DNA of 64,000 bases from Dinoroseobacter shibae DFL 12 = DSM 16493. GTDB lineage: Bacteria > Pseudomonadota > Alphaproteobacteria > Rhodobacterales > Rhodobacteraceae. The notes beneath the pieces were generated by a model. That model did not search any database. It was not told where the DNA came from and worked only from the letters and a program-made list of their open reading frames with translations. The DNA lies in NCBI RefSeq assembly GCF_000018145.1, contig NC_009952.1, forward strand, positions 2,356,001-2,420,000. The letters are read 5' to 3'. The translations under genes and the position numbers were made by a program. Position 1 is the stretch's first letter, and every line of letters starts with the position of its first letter. Positions 8,498 to 16,818 of this stretch are shown here, piece after piece.

Positions 8498-9511
8498 TCA
8501 ATCGCGCAGTTCGGCCATGCGCGCGAGCACATCCACACCGATCTGCGCATAAAGATCCAGAAGATCCACGAGCACCCAGTTTTCGCGGATCAGCCCTTCC
8601 TCCAGCCGCCAGAAATCCAGCGAGCGCAAGGTGACCTCCTGCCCGGCAGGCGCAATGCCGAGCCAGCCGTCCCCGGTCAGGGTCTGGGCCATGTTCGGCC
8701 AGCCGGTCACGCCCACATAGGCGCCCTCGGCAAAGAAATGGGAGGTTGTCTTTTCCGGCTGCTGGCCCCGGTCGGGCATTGCCTTGAGAAACGGGATCTG
8801 GTGGTGACGGCGAAACCCGTCGATCCCGCGCCCGGTGCCGATACCGGCCGGGCCGTACCACATCATCCTGGGGTGCCAGAAACGGTCCAACTCCATCACT
8901 TCCGGGCCGCCTTCTTGCGGGTGGCGGATCATCGCAGCGAGCATGGCGACGACATGGGCGCACGCCTGCGCTCCGTCGCCCGTGTGAGGCCCGAGCCCGT
9001 CGCCCGGAGCGGGGCTCGGTACGCACCATTCCCGCCCGAGGCTGGGCGAGAGCGGCCAGACCCCGGCTTGCATCATCATCTCCGGCAGGTCCCAGACCGC
9101 CTGCATCTCGACCACCTGCCCCTCCGCAATGCGGAAAAACTCGTGGTAGCGCATGTGGACCACGCGCCGGGTCGGAGGGATACCCAGTAACGGAGCGATG
9201 AACGTCCCGAGATAGAGCCCCGCACAGCCGAGCCAGAGCGCGCCGTCATGGTCCTGTCCGGCGAGGACGATCTGGTCGCGCCGTTCGCCATCAGGCATGG
9301 CAGAGGCCAAAGGGCCGAGCGCGGTTTGCCAAAGCCCCTGCCAGCCGGTGACATCGCCGAATGGGTGACACAGGCGGATACGTGCCTGCGGGGCGAACAC
9401 GGTAGTCCCGGACCCGGCAGCCCCGCCCAGATCATGGTAAAGCGCCGCCCGAAGCGGCGCGAGCAACGCCCGGGCTGCCCGCGGCGCGTCGGCCCTATTC
9501 GGCGGCGTCAC
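8498..9511 (-). CDS. SnoaL/NTF2-like protein, double domain (second of the pair)
   Basis: About 337 residues with two SnoaL-like modules ([20 protein letters not shown] in the first; [19 protein letters not shown] and [22 protein letters not shown] in the second). The second module looks like the standard SnoaL ending in which an acidic residue and His/Asp line the pocket. The start is uncertain: GTG at 9511 overlaps the HisD-like stop by 17 bp, and ATG at 9532 is in frame. It is translationally coupled to the dehydrogenase in either case. It is a diverged relative of the SnoaL protein at 5020-6003 by architecture rather than by obvious sequence identity. Confidence 0.78.
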   Translation of the reverse strand: MTPPNRADAPRAARALLAPLRAALYHDLGGAAGSGTTVFAPQARIRLCHPFGDVTGWQGLWQTALGPLASAMPDGERRDQIVLAGQDHDGALWLGCAGLYLGTFIAPLLGIPPTRRVVHMRYHEFFRIAEGQVVEMQAVWDLPEMMMQAGVWPLSPSLGREWCVPSPAPGDGLGPHTGDGAQACAHVVAMLAAMIRHPQEGGPEVMELDRFWHPRMMWYGPAGIGTGRGIDGFRRHHQIPFLKAMPDRGQQPEKTTSHFFAEGAYVGVTGWPNMAQTLTGDGWLGIAPAGQEVTLRSLDFWRLEEGLIRENWVLVDLLDLYAQIGVDVLARMAELRD

Positions 9512-10820
9512 GGTAGGGCGCGCCCTCGCCATAGGGCACGTTGATCCCGCCGTAGCGGCGCACCCTGACATTGCATTGTTCCGCATGACCGACGAAGCCT
9601 TCCAGCATGCACAACCGCGAGCCATACTCGCCCACGAGCTTCGCCGCCTCGTCGGTCAGCACCTTCTGGTAGCTATGGGTCTTGAGGAACTTGCCGACCC
9701 AAAGCCCCCCGGTATACCGCCCGGCCTTCTTCGTCGGCAGGGTATGGTTGGTACCGATCACCTTGTCGCCATTGGCCACGTTGGTGCGCGGGCCGAGGAA
9801 GAGCGCGCCATAGTTGGTCATGTTATCGAGGAACCAGTCATCCCGGTCCGTCATGACCTGCACATGTTCCGACGCAACGTCGTCCGCGACGCGCAGCATC
9901 TCGTCATAGTCGGTACAAAGGATCACCTCGCCGTAGTCTTCCCAGCTGACACGCGCAGTCTCGGCGGTGGGCAGGATGGCCAGAAGGCGGTCAATCTCGG
10001 AGAGCGTATCCTCGGCCAGTTTACGCGAGCAGGTGATCAGAACGGCAGGAGAGTTGTAGCCATGCTCCGCCTGGCCAAGCAGGTCGGTCGCCACCATTTC
10101 CCCATCCACGGTGTCGTCGGCGATCACGCATGTCTCGGTCGGCCCGGCAAACAGATCAATTCCCACGCGCCCGAAAAGCTGCCGCTTGGCTTCGGCGACA
10201 AAGGCATTGCCCGGCCCCACGAGCATGTCCACGGGCGCAATGCTCTCGGTTCCGAGAGCCATGGCCCCGACGGCCTGCACCCCGCCGAGCACGAGGATCT
10301 CGTCCGCCCCGCCCTCATGCATGGCCGCCACGATGGCCGGGTGCGGCGCGCCCTTCACGGGCGGTGCGGAGGCGACCACGCGCTTCACCCCAGCCACCTT
10401 GGCGGTGATCACCGACATATGGGCGCTGGCCACCATGGGGAACTTGCCCCCGGGCACATAACACCCCACGGAGTTCACGGGGATGTTCTTGTGGCCCAGG
10501 ATCACACCGGGAATGGTTTCAACCTCCACATCAGTCATGCTGGCGCGCTGGACTTGCGCGAAGTTGCGGATTTGATCCTGGGCGAACCGGATATCGCCCA
10601 TCTCGCGGGTGGTGACCTTCTGCATCGCTGCTTCGATTTCGGAGGGCGACAGCCGGAAGGCCTGTGGCGTATAACCGTCGAACTTCTCGCTCAGATCCCG
10701 CACGGCGGCATCCCCGCGGGTCGAGATGTCTTGCAGGATGCCCGTCACGGTCGCCTGCGTGCGCGCGTCGTCCTCGGCGCGCTCGGTTTCGGATTTTCCT
10801 CGCTTCAGATACTCGGCCAT
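9495..10820 (-). CDS. HisD-family dehydrogenase, resembles sulfopropanediol 3-dehydrogenase HpsN
   Basis: A 441-residue zinc/NAD+ dehydrogenase of the histidinol dehydrogenase family. Metal and catalytic positions remain visible: GQAEHG (Gln, His), SEHVQV (catalytic Glu-His), [13 protein letters not shown] (Asp) and GFVGHAEQ (His). The substrate-binding surroundings differ from true HisD (for example [19 protein letters not shown]). From memory this matches the HpsN type, which oxidises (R)-2,3-dihydroxypropane-1-sulfonate to sulfolactate, better than biosynthetic HisD; I cannot verify this by alignment. It is first in the cassette with SnoaL, SDR and LacI genes, so a catabolic role is likely rather than histidine synthesis. 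No TRAP or sulfolyase genes of a classic hps locus lie nearby. Confidence 0.85.
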   Translation of the reverse strand: MAEYLKRGKSETERAEDDARTQATVTGILQDISTRGDAAVRDLSEKFDGYTPQAFRLSPSEIEAAMQKVTTREMGDIRFAQDQIRNFAQVQRASMTDVEVETIPGVILGHKNIPVNSVGCYVPGGKFPMVASAHMSVITAKVAGVKRVVASAPPVKGAPHPAIVAAMHEGGADEILVLGGVQAVGAMALGTESIAPVDMLVGPGNAFVAEAKRQLFGRVGIDLFAGPTETCVIADDTVDGEMVATDLLGQAEHGYNSPAVLITCSRKLAEDTLSEIDRLLAILPTAETARVSWEDYGEVILCTDYDEMLRVADDVASEHVQVMTDRDDWFLDNMTNYGALFLGPRTNVANGDKVIGTNHTLPTKKAGRYTGGLWVGKFLKTHSYQKVLTDEAAKLVGEYGSRLCMLEGFVGHAEQCNVRVRRYGGINVPYGEGAPYRDAAE

Positions 10821-10884
10821 ATCCCCTCCAGACCTGCGGTGTTAACCTGAGGATAAGGTTTTGGCGCGGTGCCTCAAGTCAAAA

Positions 10885-10898
10885 TGCATACGATTGCA
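10885..10898. promoter_or_regulatory. Candidate LacI-family operator
   Basis: TGCATACGATTGCA is an imperfect palindrome with the central CG dyad characteristic of LacI-family operators (half-sites TGCATAC and TGCAATC). It is flanked by A-rich sequence, 65 bp upstream of the HisD-like start codon, in the only sizeable gap of the cassette. The cassette-encoded LacI protein is the obvious candidate to bind it. Confidence 0.55.
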
Positions 10899-10909
10899 AA
10901 ATTGCTATG

Positions 10910-11665
10910 CTAAGGGATGCGGACAAGCACCTCTTCAACGGTGTCTGTGATCAGCGCGAGACAGGTCTCGTCGGAGAAGCGGTGATCGGCCCCGTCCACA
11001 AGGGTCAGCCGCATGTCCGGACCCTCGGCGTGCTCCAACAACCGCAAGGCGAGGGCCGTGGGCACGGTCGTATCGCCGGTGCCATGGAGGAACCGGACCG
11101 GCATGGACAAGGGCAGTGGGTCGCGCAACACGAGGTTGCGGCGGCCATCCTCGATGAACTTGCGAGTGATGATGTAGGGGCTGTCGTCATAGTCCGAGGG
11201 GCGTTCGATCCGGCCCAGTCGCGCCATTTCGGCCTTCTCGGTCTCGGTCATGCCGCCCCACCAGTCGTCTTCGGTGAAATCAGGGGCCGCGGCGATGGTC
11301 ACAAGCCCTGCGACCCGGGCCCCAAGCCCGCGCGCCATGAGCAGCGACACCCATCCGCCCATGGAGGACCCCACCAGAACCAACCGGTCGTCGGGCATGG
11401 CCGCAAGCATGTCCGCTGCGTCCTCCGCCCATTCCCCGACGGAGCCGTCCTCGAACGCGCCGCTGCTTTGGCCATGGCCGGAATAGTCGAAGCGCAGGAA
11501 ATTGCGTCCCCTGCCCTGCGCCCAGGCTTCGAGATGGAGTGCTTTCGCCCCCTCCATGTCCGATTTCAGCCCGCCGAGAAACACCACCAAGGGCCCGATG
11601 CCTTCGGTCCGGTGATACGCGAGGCGGCGGCCCCGTGCGGTGTCGAGATAGCTTGGTTCAGGCAT
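10910..11665 (-). CDS. Alpha/beta hydrolase (carboxylesterase-like)
   Basis: A 251-residue single-domain alpha/beta hydrolase. The nucleophile is Ser101 in GSSMGG, the acid is probably Asp in FLHGTGDTTVP, and the histidine is in GADHRFSDE near the C-terminus. The FDYSGHGQSSG strand-4 motif is typical. The shape resembles the ABHD10/short carboxylesterase group, many of which act on acyl thioesters or esters; the substrate is unknown. The start is ATG 11665. It lies 89 bp upstream of the HisD-like gene on the same strand, with the LacI operator in between, so it is probably a separate unit. Confidence 0.9.
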   Translation of the reverse strand: MPEPSYLDTARGRRLAYHRTEGIGPLVVFLGGLKSDMEGAKALHLEAWAQGRGRNFLRFDYSGHGQSSGAFEDGSVGEWAEDAADMLAAMPDDRLVLVGSSMGGWVSLLMARGLGARVAGLVTIAAAPDFTEDDWWGGMTETEKAEMARLGRIERPSDYDDSPYIITRKFIEDGRRNLVLRDPLPLSMPVRFLHGTGDTTVPTALALRLLEHAEGPDMRLTLVDGADHRFSDETCLALITDTVEEVLVRIP

Positions 11666-11720
11666 GATCCGCTCCCGTTTTTTCCCGTGGTAGACCGCGG
11701 GGGCCGAGGCGGCAAGCCGG

Positions 11721-12161
11721 TCAAGCCAGCGTCATCTCCGGGTCGCGCGTGGCCTGAAGCCTCAAGGCAGCGGCCCGGGCGAAGCGCTGTGTCAGGGCCC
11801 GACGACGCGCAGCGGGCAGCTTGTGGAGATCCGGCATCCGCTGGATTTCGGCATCATAGGCATCGGCCAGGATCAGGCCAGTATTCTCGGGCAGCAGGTC
11901 GCAGGGAAAGGCACTGTCCACGGCCCAGAAATACCGGTCGCACCAGTCGAGATAGCCCTGCCATTTACTGTCGGATGTGAAATCGGCCCGGCTGGATTTG
12001 CACTCGACCACCCAGAGCTCGCCCTTGGGGCCCAACGCCATCACATCGACGCGCAAGCCCCGGTCCGGGGTGAATTCCTCGACACAGGCGAAATCCAGAC
12101 TGCGCAGATGGCGGCACACGCCCCGCGCCAGCCGTTGCCCCGGTTGCAGCAGATCAGTCAT
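11721..12161 (-). CDS. mmcB: MmcB family DNA repair protein
   Basis: A 146-residue protein matching the MmcB family, named for mitomycin C sensitivity in Caulobacter and part of the alphaproteobacterial SOS response. A PD-(D/E)xK-like nuclease core is visible: Asp39 in RVDVMA, then Glu53-x-Lys55 in VVECKSS. The continuation DWCDRYFWAV and GLILADAYDA fits the family. The start is ATG 12161, 12 bp downstream (in its own direction) of a LexA box. It is monocistronic. Confidence 0.88.
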   Translation of the reverse strand: MTDLLQPGQRLARGVCRHLRSLDFACVEEFTPDRGLRVDVMALGPKGELWVVECKSSRADFTSDSKWQGYLDWCDRYFWAVDSAFPCDLLPENTGLILADAYDAEIQRMPDLHKLPAARRRALTQRFARAAALRLQATRDPEMTLA

Positions 12162-12172
12162 GGCTCGAATAT

Positions 12173-12187
12173 GAACAAGGGGTGAAC
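12173..12187 (-). promoter_or_regulatory. LexA (SOS) box of mmcB
   Basis: On the minus strand the sequence reads GTTCACCCCTTGTTC, an exact match to the alphaproteobacterial LexA box GTTC-N7-GTTC. It is 12 bp upstream of the mmcB start codon, where bound LexA would block transcription or initiation. Induction by DNA damage is therefore expected. Confidence 0.85.
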
Positions 12188-12422
12188 ATCTGTCCAGACG
12201 CTTTGTCCCTTGTTCGGACAGGGCACGGGGCCTATATGCGCAAGCAGGCGGGTACTGCTGTATTCGACATGGGCTAAATTCCAGTGGCCTTAAGCAATTC
12301 CGAGGGAGCTGGCTCTGTTTGGACCCTGGTCCACTTACCTGGCGCCCACCTGTATATACAGGTCCTCGGGAATGAAACGCCTCCCCGGTACGCGTGGTCC
12401 CGCCGCTTACCCTTTTATTCGA

Positions 12423-12770
12423 TCAGAACGCGATGCGCTCCGTCGGGCGGGTGCCATGCCCGTCCGGGCGGCGGACGACGGGGATCGTACTGGCCTGGAG
12501 CCGAGGGTGCGGTCGGGCAGGCGTGCCGCCGTCCCGTTTGTCGTCATGCGGTTCCGCCATGCGCATCACAGCGATGGCGAACTGGACACCGCAGAACACG
12601 ACCGCGTTGGAAATGACGAGCATTGCCGTCACCAACACACCGTCCTGGGAGGTCGACACCAGGCTCCACAGGTTTGCGATGTCGAAAGCATAGAGCATTC
12701 CGACGAACAGGATGGAAATTCCGAAGCCAATGAAACACTGGCGGATGTAGAGTTTGATCAATTCGGGCAT
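12423..12770 (-). CDS. Small two-helix membrane protein of unknown function
   Basis: A 115-residue protein starting at ATG 12770, chosen because GGAGG sits five bases upstream; the open frame extends further but without a site. Two hydrophobic segments are seen: about residues 11-31 (CFIGFGISILFVGMLYAFDI) and 41-62 (LVTAMLVISNAVVFCGVQFAI). A basic, low-complexity tail (KRDGGTPARPHPRL) follows, probably cytoplasmic. No family is recognised. Stretch 12188-12422 downstream of it toward mmcB holds no gene that I can support. Confidence 0.65.
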   Translation of the reverse strand: MPELIKLYIRQCFIGFGISILFVGMLYAFDIANLWSLVSTSQDGVLVTAMLVISNAVVFCGVQFAIAVMRMAEPHDDKRDGGTPARPHPRLQASTIPVVRRPDGHGTRPTERIAF

Positions 12771-12999
12771 TGGGGCCTCCGTATAACCCCTCAGATAGTA
12801 CTTGGCGCTCAAACCGCCAGCCCCAATCCTGTCGCGTATCTCTCCAGCAACGGTGCAGGGACGCCATGTTGAAATAACCGGCAGGCGGAAAATGGACGCC
12901 GATTCTCCGCGCGCTAGATTAAAAGACAACTTGAGGAGAACCGATATGGCCTTTCAACTGTCCCGCGCTGCCCTTCTGACATCCTGCACGCTTGTTCTA

Positions 13000-13018
13000 G
13001 AGCGTGTCGCGTTTAATC
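13000..13018 (+). repeat. Left terminal inverted repeat of the IS630-family element
   Basis: GAGCGTGTCGCGTTTAATC pairs imperfectly with the right end (about 14 of 19 positions). The orfB stop codon (13013-13015) lies inside this repeat. Confidence 0.75.
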
Positions 13019-13588
13019 GGTTTTATATCCTGCGGCCTTGAAGAAGTTGTAGCATTCCTCGTCGGTGAAGAGGTCGCACACATGACCGACAGCCTGCCAA
13101 AGTTCATGGTAGGTTCGGGCTGCAGCCTTTCGGATCAGGACCTTGAGCTTTGAGAAGGCCATCTCGATCGGGTTGAGGTCGGGACTGTAGGGCGGCAGGA
13201 ACAGGAACCACGCGCCGATATCTCGCATGGCCTTGGCTGCGCCGGGGCTCTTATGGCTCGACAAGTTGTCGAGGATGACCACGTCGCCCGGACCCAAGGT
13301 CGGCACCAGCTGGGTCTCGATATAGAGGTCGAACAACTCGCCGTTCATTGCGCCATCGATCACCCACGGGGCATCGAGGCGATCATGGCGCAGGGCACCG
13401 ATGAAGGTCTGGGTGCGCCAATGCCCGAACGGCGCGTGATCGACCAGGCGTTGCCCGCGCGGGGCCCAGCCGGTGGTCTTGGCCATGTTCGTCTTGAGCG
13501 ATGTCTCGTCGATGAAAGCCAGCCTTTCCAGATGTCTGGCCATGAAGGGCTGGCGTTTGCCGATCCATATGCGGCGCAGATCGGCCAC
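13013..13588 (-). CDS. IS630-family transposase, OrfB (DDE catalytic part)
   Basis: A 191-residue frame (GTG at 13588 as first possible start) holding the DDE triad: Asp in AFIDETSLKTNM, Asp in VVILDNLSSHKS and Glu in LNPIEMAFSKLK. It is out of frame with OrfA by +1 (equivalently -2). The two are joined across a run of seven A (minus strand, 13622-13628), so the full transposase is probably made by programmed slippage rather than independent initiation. The open frame extends upstream of 13588 through that A-run, consistent with fusion. Confidence 0.88.
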   Translation of the reverse strand: MADLRRIWIGKRQPFMARHLERLAFIDETSLKTNMAKTTGWAPRGQRLVDHAPFGHWRTQTFIGALRHDRLDAPWVIDGAMNGELFDLYIETQLVPTLGPGDVVILDNLSSHKSPGAAKAMRDIGAWFLFLPPYSPDLNPIEMAFSKLKVLIRKAAARTYHELWQAVGHVCDLFTDEECYNFFKAAGYKTD

Positions 13589-13604
13589 GTCCTGACGCTT
13601 CTGC

Positions 13605-13967
13605 TCAAGGGCTTGCAGGTCTTTTTTTGTGTGACAGCCCGAGCCTGAGCAGCAGCCGACCGACCGACGAGCGATGAACCTTCACCCCGTGTTTCGCGGC
13701 CAGTTCCGCGGTCAACTCGTCAATCGTCAGATCGGGTTGCGCCGTGATCCGGCTCTCCACCCAGCCTTTGACGCTGGTCAGTTTGCCGCGCCCGGGATTG
13801 CCCTGAGGTTTCGGCGCGAGCGAGCCGGTCTCGCGCTTGAGCCGCACCATGTCGTTGACGAACTTGATCGACACGCACAGCCGCCGAGCCGCCTCTGTGT
13901 GCGTGTTGCCCTGCTCGACAAGCCGCACGGCACGTTCACGCAACTCAACAGGATGCGCTTTGCCCAT
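13605..13967 (-). CDS. IS630-family transposase, OrfA (helix-turn-helix part)
   Basis: A 120-residue N-terminal DNA-binding part starting at ATG 13967 (MGKAHPVELRERAVRLVEQG). The paired HTH region includes THTEAARRLCVSIKFVNDM and LTIDELTAELAAKHGVKVHRSSV. It ends a few codons after the A7 run (SHKKRPASP-stop), where shifting frame gives DLQALEQKRQDVADLRR and continues into OrfB. That makes one Tc1-like transposase of about 320 residues. Confidence 0.85.
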   Translation of the reverse strand: MGKAHPVELRERAVRLVEQGNTHTEAARRLCVSIKFVNDMVRLKRETGSLAPKPQGNPGRGKLTSVKGWVESRITAQPDLTIDELTAELAAKHGVKVHRSSVGRLLLRLGLSHKKRPASP

Positions 13968-14034
13968 CTCTGACCTCCATATCTGCCTGAAAGACATGGA
14001 ATCATAGGAACAACATCAGGGGAATCCTGAATCT

Positions 14035-14053
14035 GGTCAGAGGCGACATGCTC
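14035..14053 (-). repeat. Right terminal inverted repeat of the IS630-family element
   Basis: Read inward on the minus strand it begins GAGCATGTCGCCTCTGACC, matching the left end at 14 of 19 positions. The TA target copy follows at 14054-14055. Confidence 0.75.
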
Positions 14054-14534
14054 TAAACGCGGGCACCGCCGCGGCGGATATGGCCATTGCCTTCGAAGAA
14101 AGCGCACCAAAGGACAGGTTCATGATCGTTTACACCGGGTCGTGCCCGCTTGGCCCGACGGAGGTTGTCGTCGATCTCGATGGCTCGGATGGCGCCCTGG
14201 TGTTCGACGTCGCCGAGGGGGGCCCGGGGGTCGATGTGTTCCAACCCGTCGATGTTATCCTCGGGGCTGAAGACATTGCGGCGATCAGCGAGGTGAAGGA
14301 TGGCGACCGCAGCGTCACGATTCGCTTCGACCGTATGATGCCGATGCAACACGCCGCATTCACCATCGACGTGGATGACACAACGGGCGCAAGGCCCACC
14401 GTGATCGCCGGCGCGGAAATCAACGGCGCCAAGGCACGGGTCTTGCAGGCCGGGGGCGGCGTTCTGGAAGGCACGTTCGGAACCGATGCCCGTGCCCGGG
14501 TCGCGATTCCCGGCTGCCTGAGCTGAGGCCCGGC

Positions 14535-15014
14535 TCAGCTGAACGCGTCGGGCTTGGCCTCGCGCGCCATGTGATCGAGCACGGCATTGACGAACTTCGG
14601 CTCCTTGCCGTCCGGAAAGAACGCGCGCGCCAGATCGACGTATTCGTTGATCACCACCTTTGGGGGCGTGTCGGCCCTCACCAACTCCGCCCCCGCAGCC
14701 CGGAACAGGGCGCGCAGCGTCGGGTCGATCCGGTCGATGGGCCAAGCGGTCGCAAGGGCCCGGTCGGTCAGCTGGTCGATCTTCGCCTGCCAATTGACCG
14801 CCTCGCCGACGGTGGTGCGAAAGAGGGTGACGTGACCCTCGGCCATCTCGCCTTCCTCGTAGATCGCGCCGAACCGGTGATCCTCGAATTCCCGGATCAC
14901 GCTGTCGGCGGACTGTCCGGCCGCCTCCATCTGGAAAAGCGCCTGCACCGCATAGAGCCGCGCGGCGGACTTCGCCTGGCGTTTGGCGGCCAGCTTGTCG
15001 GATTGCTTGCTCAT
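14535..15014 (-). CDS. nusB: Transcription antitermination factor NusB
   Basis: A 159-residue helical RNA-binding protein that, with NusE, binds boxA of rRNA leader transcripts. Typical NusB segments are seen: KSAARLYAVQALFQME at the N-terminus, DPTLRALFRAAGAEL in the middle, and VVINEYVDLARAF then FVNAVLDHMAREA at the end. The ATG (15014) overlaps the ribH stop in an ATGA arrangement, so it is translationally coupled as the last gene of the ribE-ribBX-ribH-nusB run, a common alphaproteobacterial order. Confidence 0.96.
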   Translation of the reverse strand: MSKQSDKLAAKRQAKSAARLYAVQALFQMEAAGQSADSVIREFEDHRFGAIYEEGEMAEGHVTLFRTTVGEAVNWQAKIDQLTDRALATAWPIDRIDPTLRALFRAAGAELVRADTPPKVVINEYVDLARAFFPDGKEPKFVNAVLDHMAREAKPDAFS

Positions 15015-15562
15015 GCGCGGCTCGGGCTTTCGCCCCCATCCGCCAGCTGAATGGTCTCGCCGCGGGGCTTGAACCCGACGCCTTTCGTCTGGGTCGCGTA
15101 GCGGCGCGACAGCGCGATCAGGTGCAGCGCGGCCGCCGCCGCCCCACCGCCCTTGTTCTGGCCTTCGGGATCGGCACGCACCAGCGCCTGGTCTTTGTTT
15201 TCCACCGTGAGGATCCCGTTGCCCAGACACGCGCCCTGCAACCCCAGCAGCATAAGCCCGTGGGAGCTGTCGTTGCAGACGGTCTCGTAATGGCTCGTCT
15301 CGCCCCGGATCACGCACCCCAGCGCCACGTACCCGTCGAAGTTCGACTGCACATGGGCAATCCGAATGGCGGGCGGGATTTCCAGTGCGCCGGGCACATG
15401 CACCACCTCGAAGCTGGCGCCAGCCGCTTCGAGCACGGCTTTCGCGCCGGTCAGCAACCCGTCGGCGATATCCTTGTAATAGGGGGACTGGACGATCAGC
15501 ACTTTCACCGGCTTTTCGAAGCGCGGCAGTGGCAATTCATGATGTGTCTCGGCTTGGGCCAT
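15011..15562 (-). CDS. ribH: 6,7-dimethyl-8-ribityllumazine synthase
   Basis: Condenses 5-amino-6-ribitylamino-uracil with 3,4-dihydroxy-2-butanone 4-phosphate in riboflavin synthesis. In the 183-residue protein the conserved VPGALEIPPAI, LGCVIRGETSHYE (catalytic His) and GNGILTVENKDQA are clear. A C-terminal extension (KGVGFKPRGETIQLADG) lengthens it beyond the usual 155 residues. It sits two bases after the ribBX stop and overlaps nusB by four. Confidence 0.97.
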   Translation of the reverse strand: MAQAETHHELPLPRFEKPVKVLIVQSPYYKDIADGLLTGAKAVLEAAGASFEVVHVPGALEIPPAIRIAHVQSNFDGYVALGCVIRGETSHYETVCNDSSHGLMLLGLQGACLGNGILTVENKDQALVRADPEGQNKGGGAAAAALHLIALSRRYATQTKGVGFKPRGETIQLADGGESPSRA

Positions 15563-15564
15563 GT

Positions 15565-16680
15565 CTATCTCTGCATCGGTATTTTTCGGGTGCCGGTGAT
15601 GGTGAGGCCGTAAGCCTCCAGCCCAATCACCTTGGGCGACGGTGAATTGGTCAGAAGGATCAGTTCCGACAGTCCCAGCGACGACAAGATCTGCGCGCCG
15701 AGGCCATACTGGCGCAGGGTCTGGGGCGACACCTCTTCGCCACCGGCCGCGATTTTCATCGTGGTATCACGCAGCAAGACGACCACGCCGCGCCCCTCGT
15801 CCGCCACGATCCGCATCGCATCCCCGAACTCCCCGGCCCGCCCGGGCCCGCCAGTGCCCACAACATCGAGCATCGGATCGAGGGCATGCATCCGCACCAG
15901 CACCGGCTCCGGCGTGGAGATGTCACCCTTGATCAGCGCGATATGCTCGGCCCCCTGGGTCTTGTCAGTGTAGATCTTCAGTGCCCAGTCGCCTCCGAAT
16001 TCCGAGGAGACCTTGGTTTCCTTGGTAACCTTCACCAGGTTGTCATTGCGGCGCCGGTAGGCAATCAGGTCCGAGATCGTACCGATCTTGAGGTTGTGCC
16101 GCTGCGCGAAAGCGATCAGGTCCGGCAACCGCGCCATAGATCCGTCGTCGTTCATGATTTCGCAGATCACGCCCGACGGGTTGAGCCCGGCAAGGCGACT
16201 GACATCCACGGCCGCCTCCGTATGTCCGGCGCGCACCAGCACCCCGCCATCCCGCGCCCGAAGCGGGAAGACATGGCCGGGCGAGGCGATATCGGCGGCG
16301 CCCTTTGCCGCGTCGATGGCCACCGCAACGGTACGCGCCCGGTCGGCAGCCGAAATCCCCGTGGACACTCCCTCGCGCGCCTCGATGGACACGGTAAACG
16401 CGGTCTCGTGGCGAGAGGAGTTGTAGGACGCCATCAACGGCAAGCCCAACTGATCGATCCGCTCGCTGGTCAGGGTCAGACAGATCAGGCCGCGGCCATG
16501 GGTGGCCATGAAGTTGATCGCATCCGGCGTCGCCATCTGCGCCGGGATCACCAGATCCCCTTCGTTCTCGCGGTCCTCATGATCGACGAGGATGAACATC
16601 CGGCCGTTGCGGGCATCCTCGATGATCTCTTCCACGGAAGAGATGGCATCTGAGTAGTCGGTCTTGAGTCTTTCGGCCAT
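15565..16680 (-). CDS. ribB: 3,4-dihydroxy-2-butanone 4-phosphate synthase with a degenerate GTP-cyclohydrolase-II-like domain (RibBX type)
   Basis: A 371-residue protein. The N-terminal half (to about 205) is a complete Rib[43 protein letters not shown] and [11 protein letters not shown]. The C-terminal half aligns in position with RibA ([39 protein letters not shown]) but lacks the three-cysteine zinc motif of GTP cyclohydrolase II; where RibA has C-x10-C-x-C there is no cysteine. It should therefore make DHBP but not open GTP, matching the RibBX variant described in Proteobacteria. A separate ribA is expected elsewhere. The start ATG 16680 was chosen by homology; 138 bp separate it from ribE. 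Confidence 0.93.
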   Translation of the reverse strand: MAERLKTDYSDAISSVEEIIEDARNGRMFILVDHEDRENEGDLVIPAQMATPDAINFMATHGRGLICLTLTSERIDQLGLPLMASYNSSRHETAFTVSIEAREGVSTGISAADRARTVAVAIDAAKGAADIASPGHVFPLRARDGGVLVRAGHTEAAVDVSRLAGLNPSGVICEIMNDDGSMARLPDLIAFAQRHNLKIGTISDLIAYRRRNDNLVKVTKETKVSSEFGGDWALKIYTDKTQGAEHIALIKGDISTPEPVLVRMHALDPMLDVVGTGGPGRAGEFGDAMRIVADEGRGVVVLLRDTTMKIAAGGEEVSPQTLRQYGLGAQILSSLGLSELILLTNSPSPKVIGLEAYGLTITGTRKIPMQR

Positions 16681-16818
16681 GGTCTGTCCTCTGAATCTGC
16701 GGGCGGGATAGCGCAGCCGGGCGCACAAGGCCAGAGGCAGCGGTCCGATCTTGCGCAATGCCCTAGTGCACCACTGGCTGTGCGACGGACGCTGCGCGCG
16801 GTCAGACGCCCGGGTCGA

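Larger units (their letters stand above)
13000..14053 (-). mobile_element. IS630-family insertion sequence (about 1054 bp)
   Basis: The element encodes two overlapping-type transposase frames on the minus strand. It is bounded by imperfect terminal inverted repeats (GAGCGTGTCGC on the left, GAGCATGTCGC on the right when read inward) and flanked by a TA dinucleotide on both sides (12998-12999 and 14054-14055), the target duplication expected of IS630/Tc1-mariner elements. It is inserted in a small secreted-protein gene. The transposase catalytic residues are intact, so the copy is probably active. Confidence 0.9.
12946..14526 (+). pseudogene. Small secreted protein gene split by an IS630-family element
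   Basis: The 5' fragment (12946-12999) starts at ATG with GAGGAG seven bases upstream and encodes the beginning of a signal peptide (MAFQLSRAALLTSCTLVL). The 3' fragment (14056-14526) continues in the same frame after the element: NAGTAAADMAIAFEESAPKDRF and onward to CLS-stop. Joining 12999 to 14056, i.e. removing the IS plus one TA copy, restores an uninterrupted 174-codon gene with a complete signal peptide. The mature protein is acidic with one N-terminal and one C-terminal cysteine (TGSCPLG, IPGCLS) and is otherwise unrecognised. No stop or frameshift is seen outside the insertion, so the disruption looks recent. Confidence 0.82.

Noticed and set aside
9495-10820. Calling the HisD-family gene biosynthetic hisD
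   Set aside because: No other his genes are nearby, the context is LacI/SDR/SnoaL, and the substrate-pocket sequence differs from biosynthetic HisD although catalytic residues are kept.
12284-12872. Overlapping plus-strand frames between mmcB and the interrupted gene
   Set aside because: They lack ribosome-binding sites and recognisable sequence, and lie opposite the small membrane-protein gene that has GGAGG upstream.
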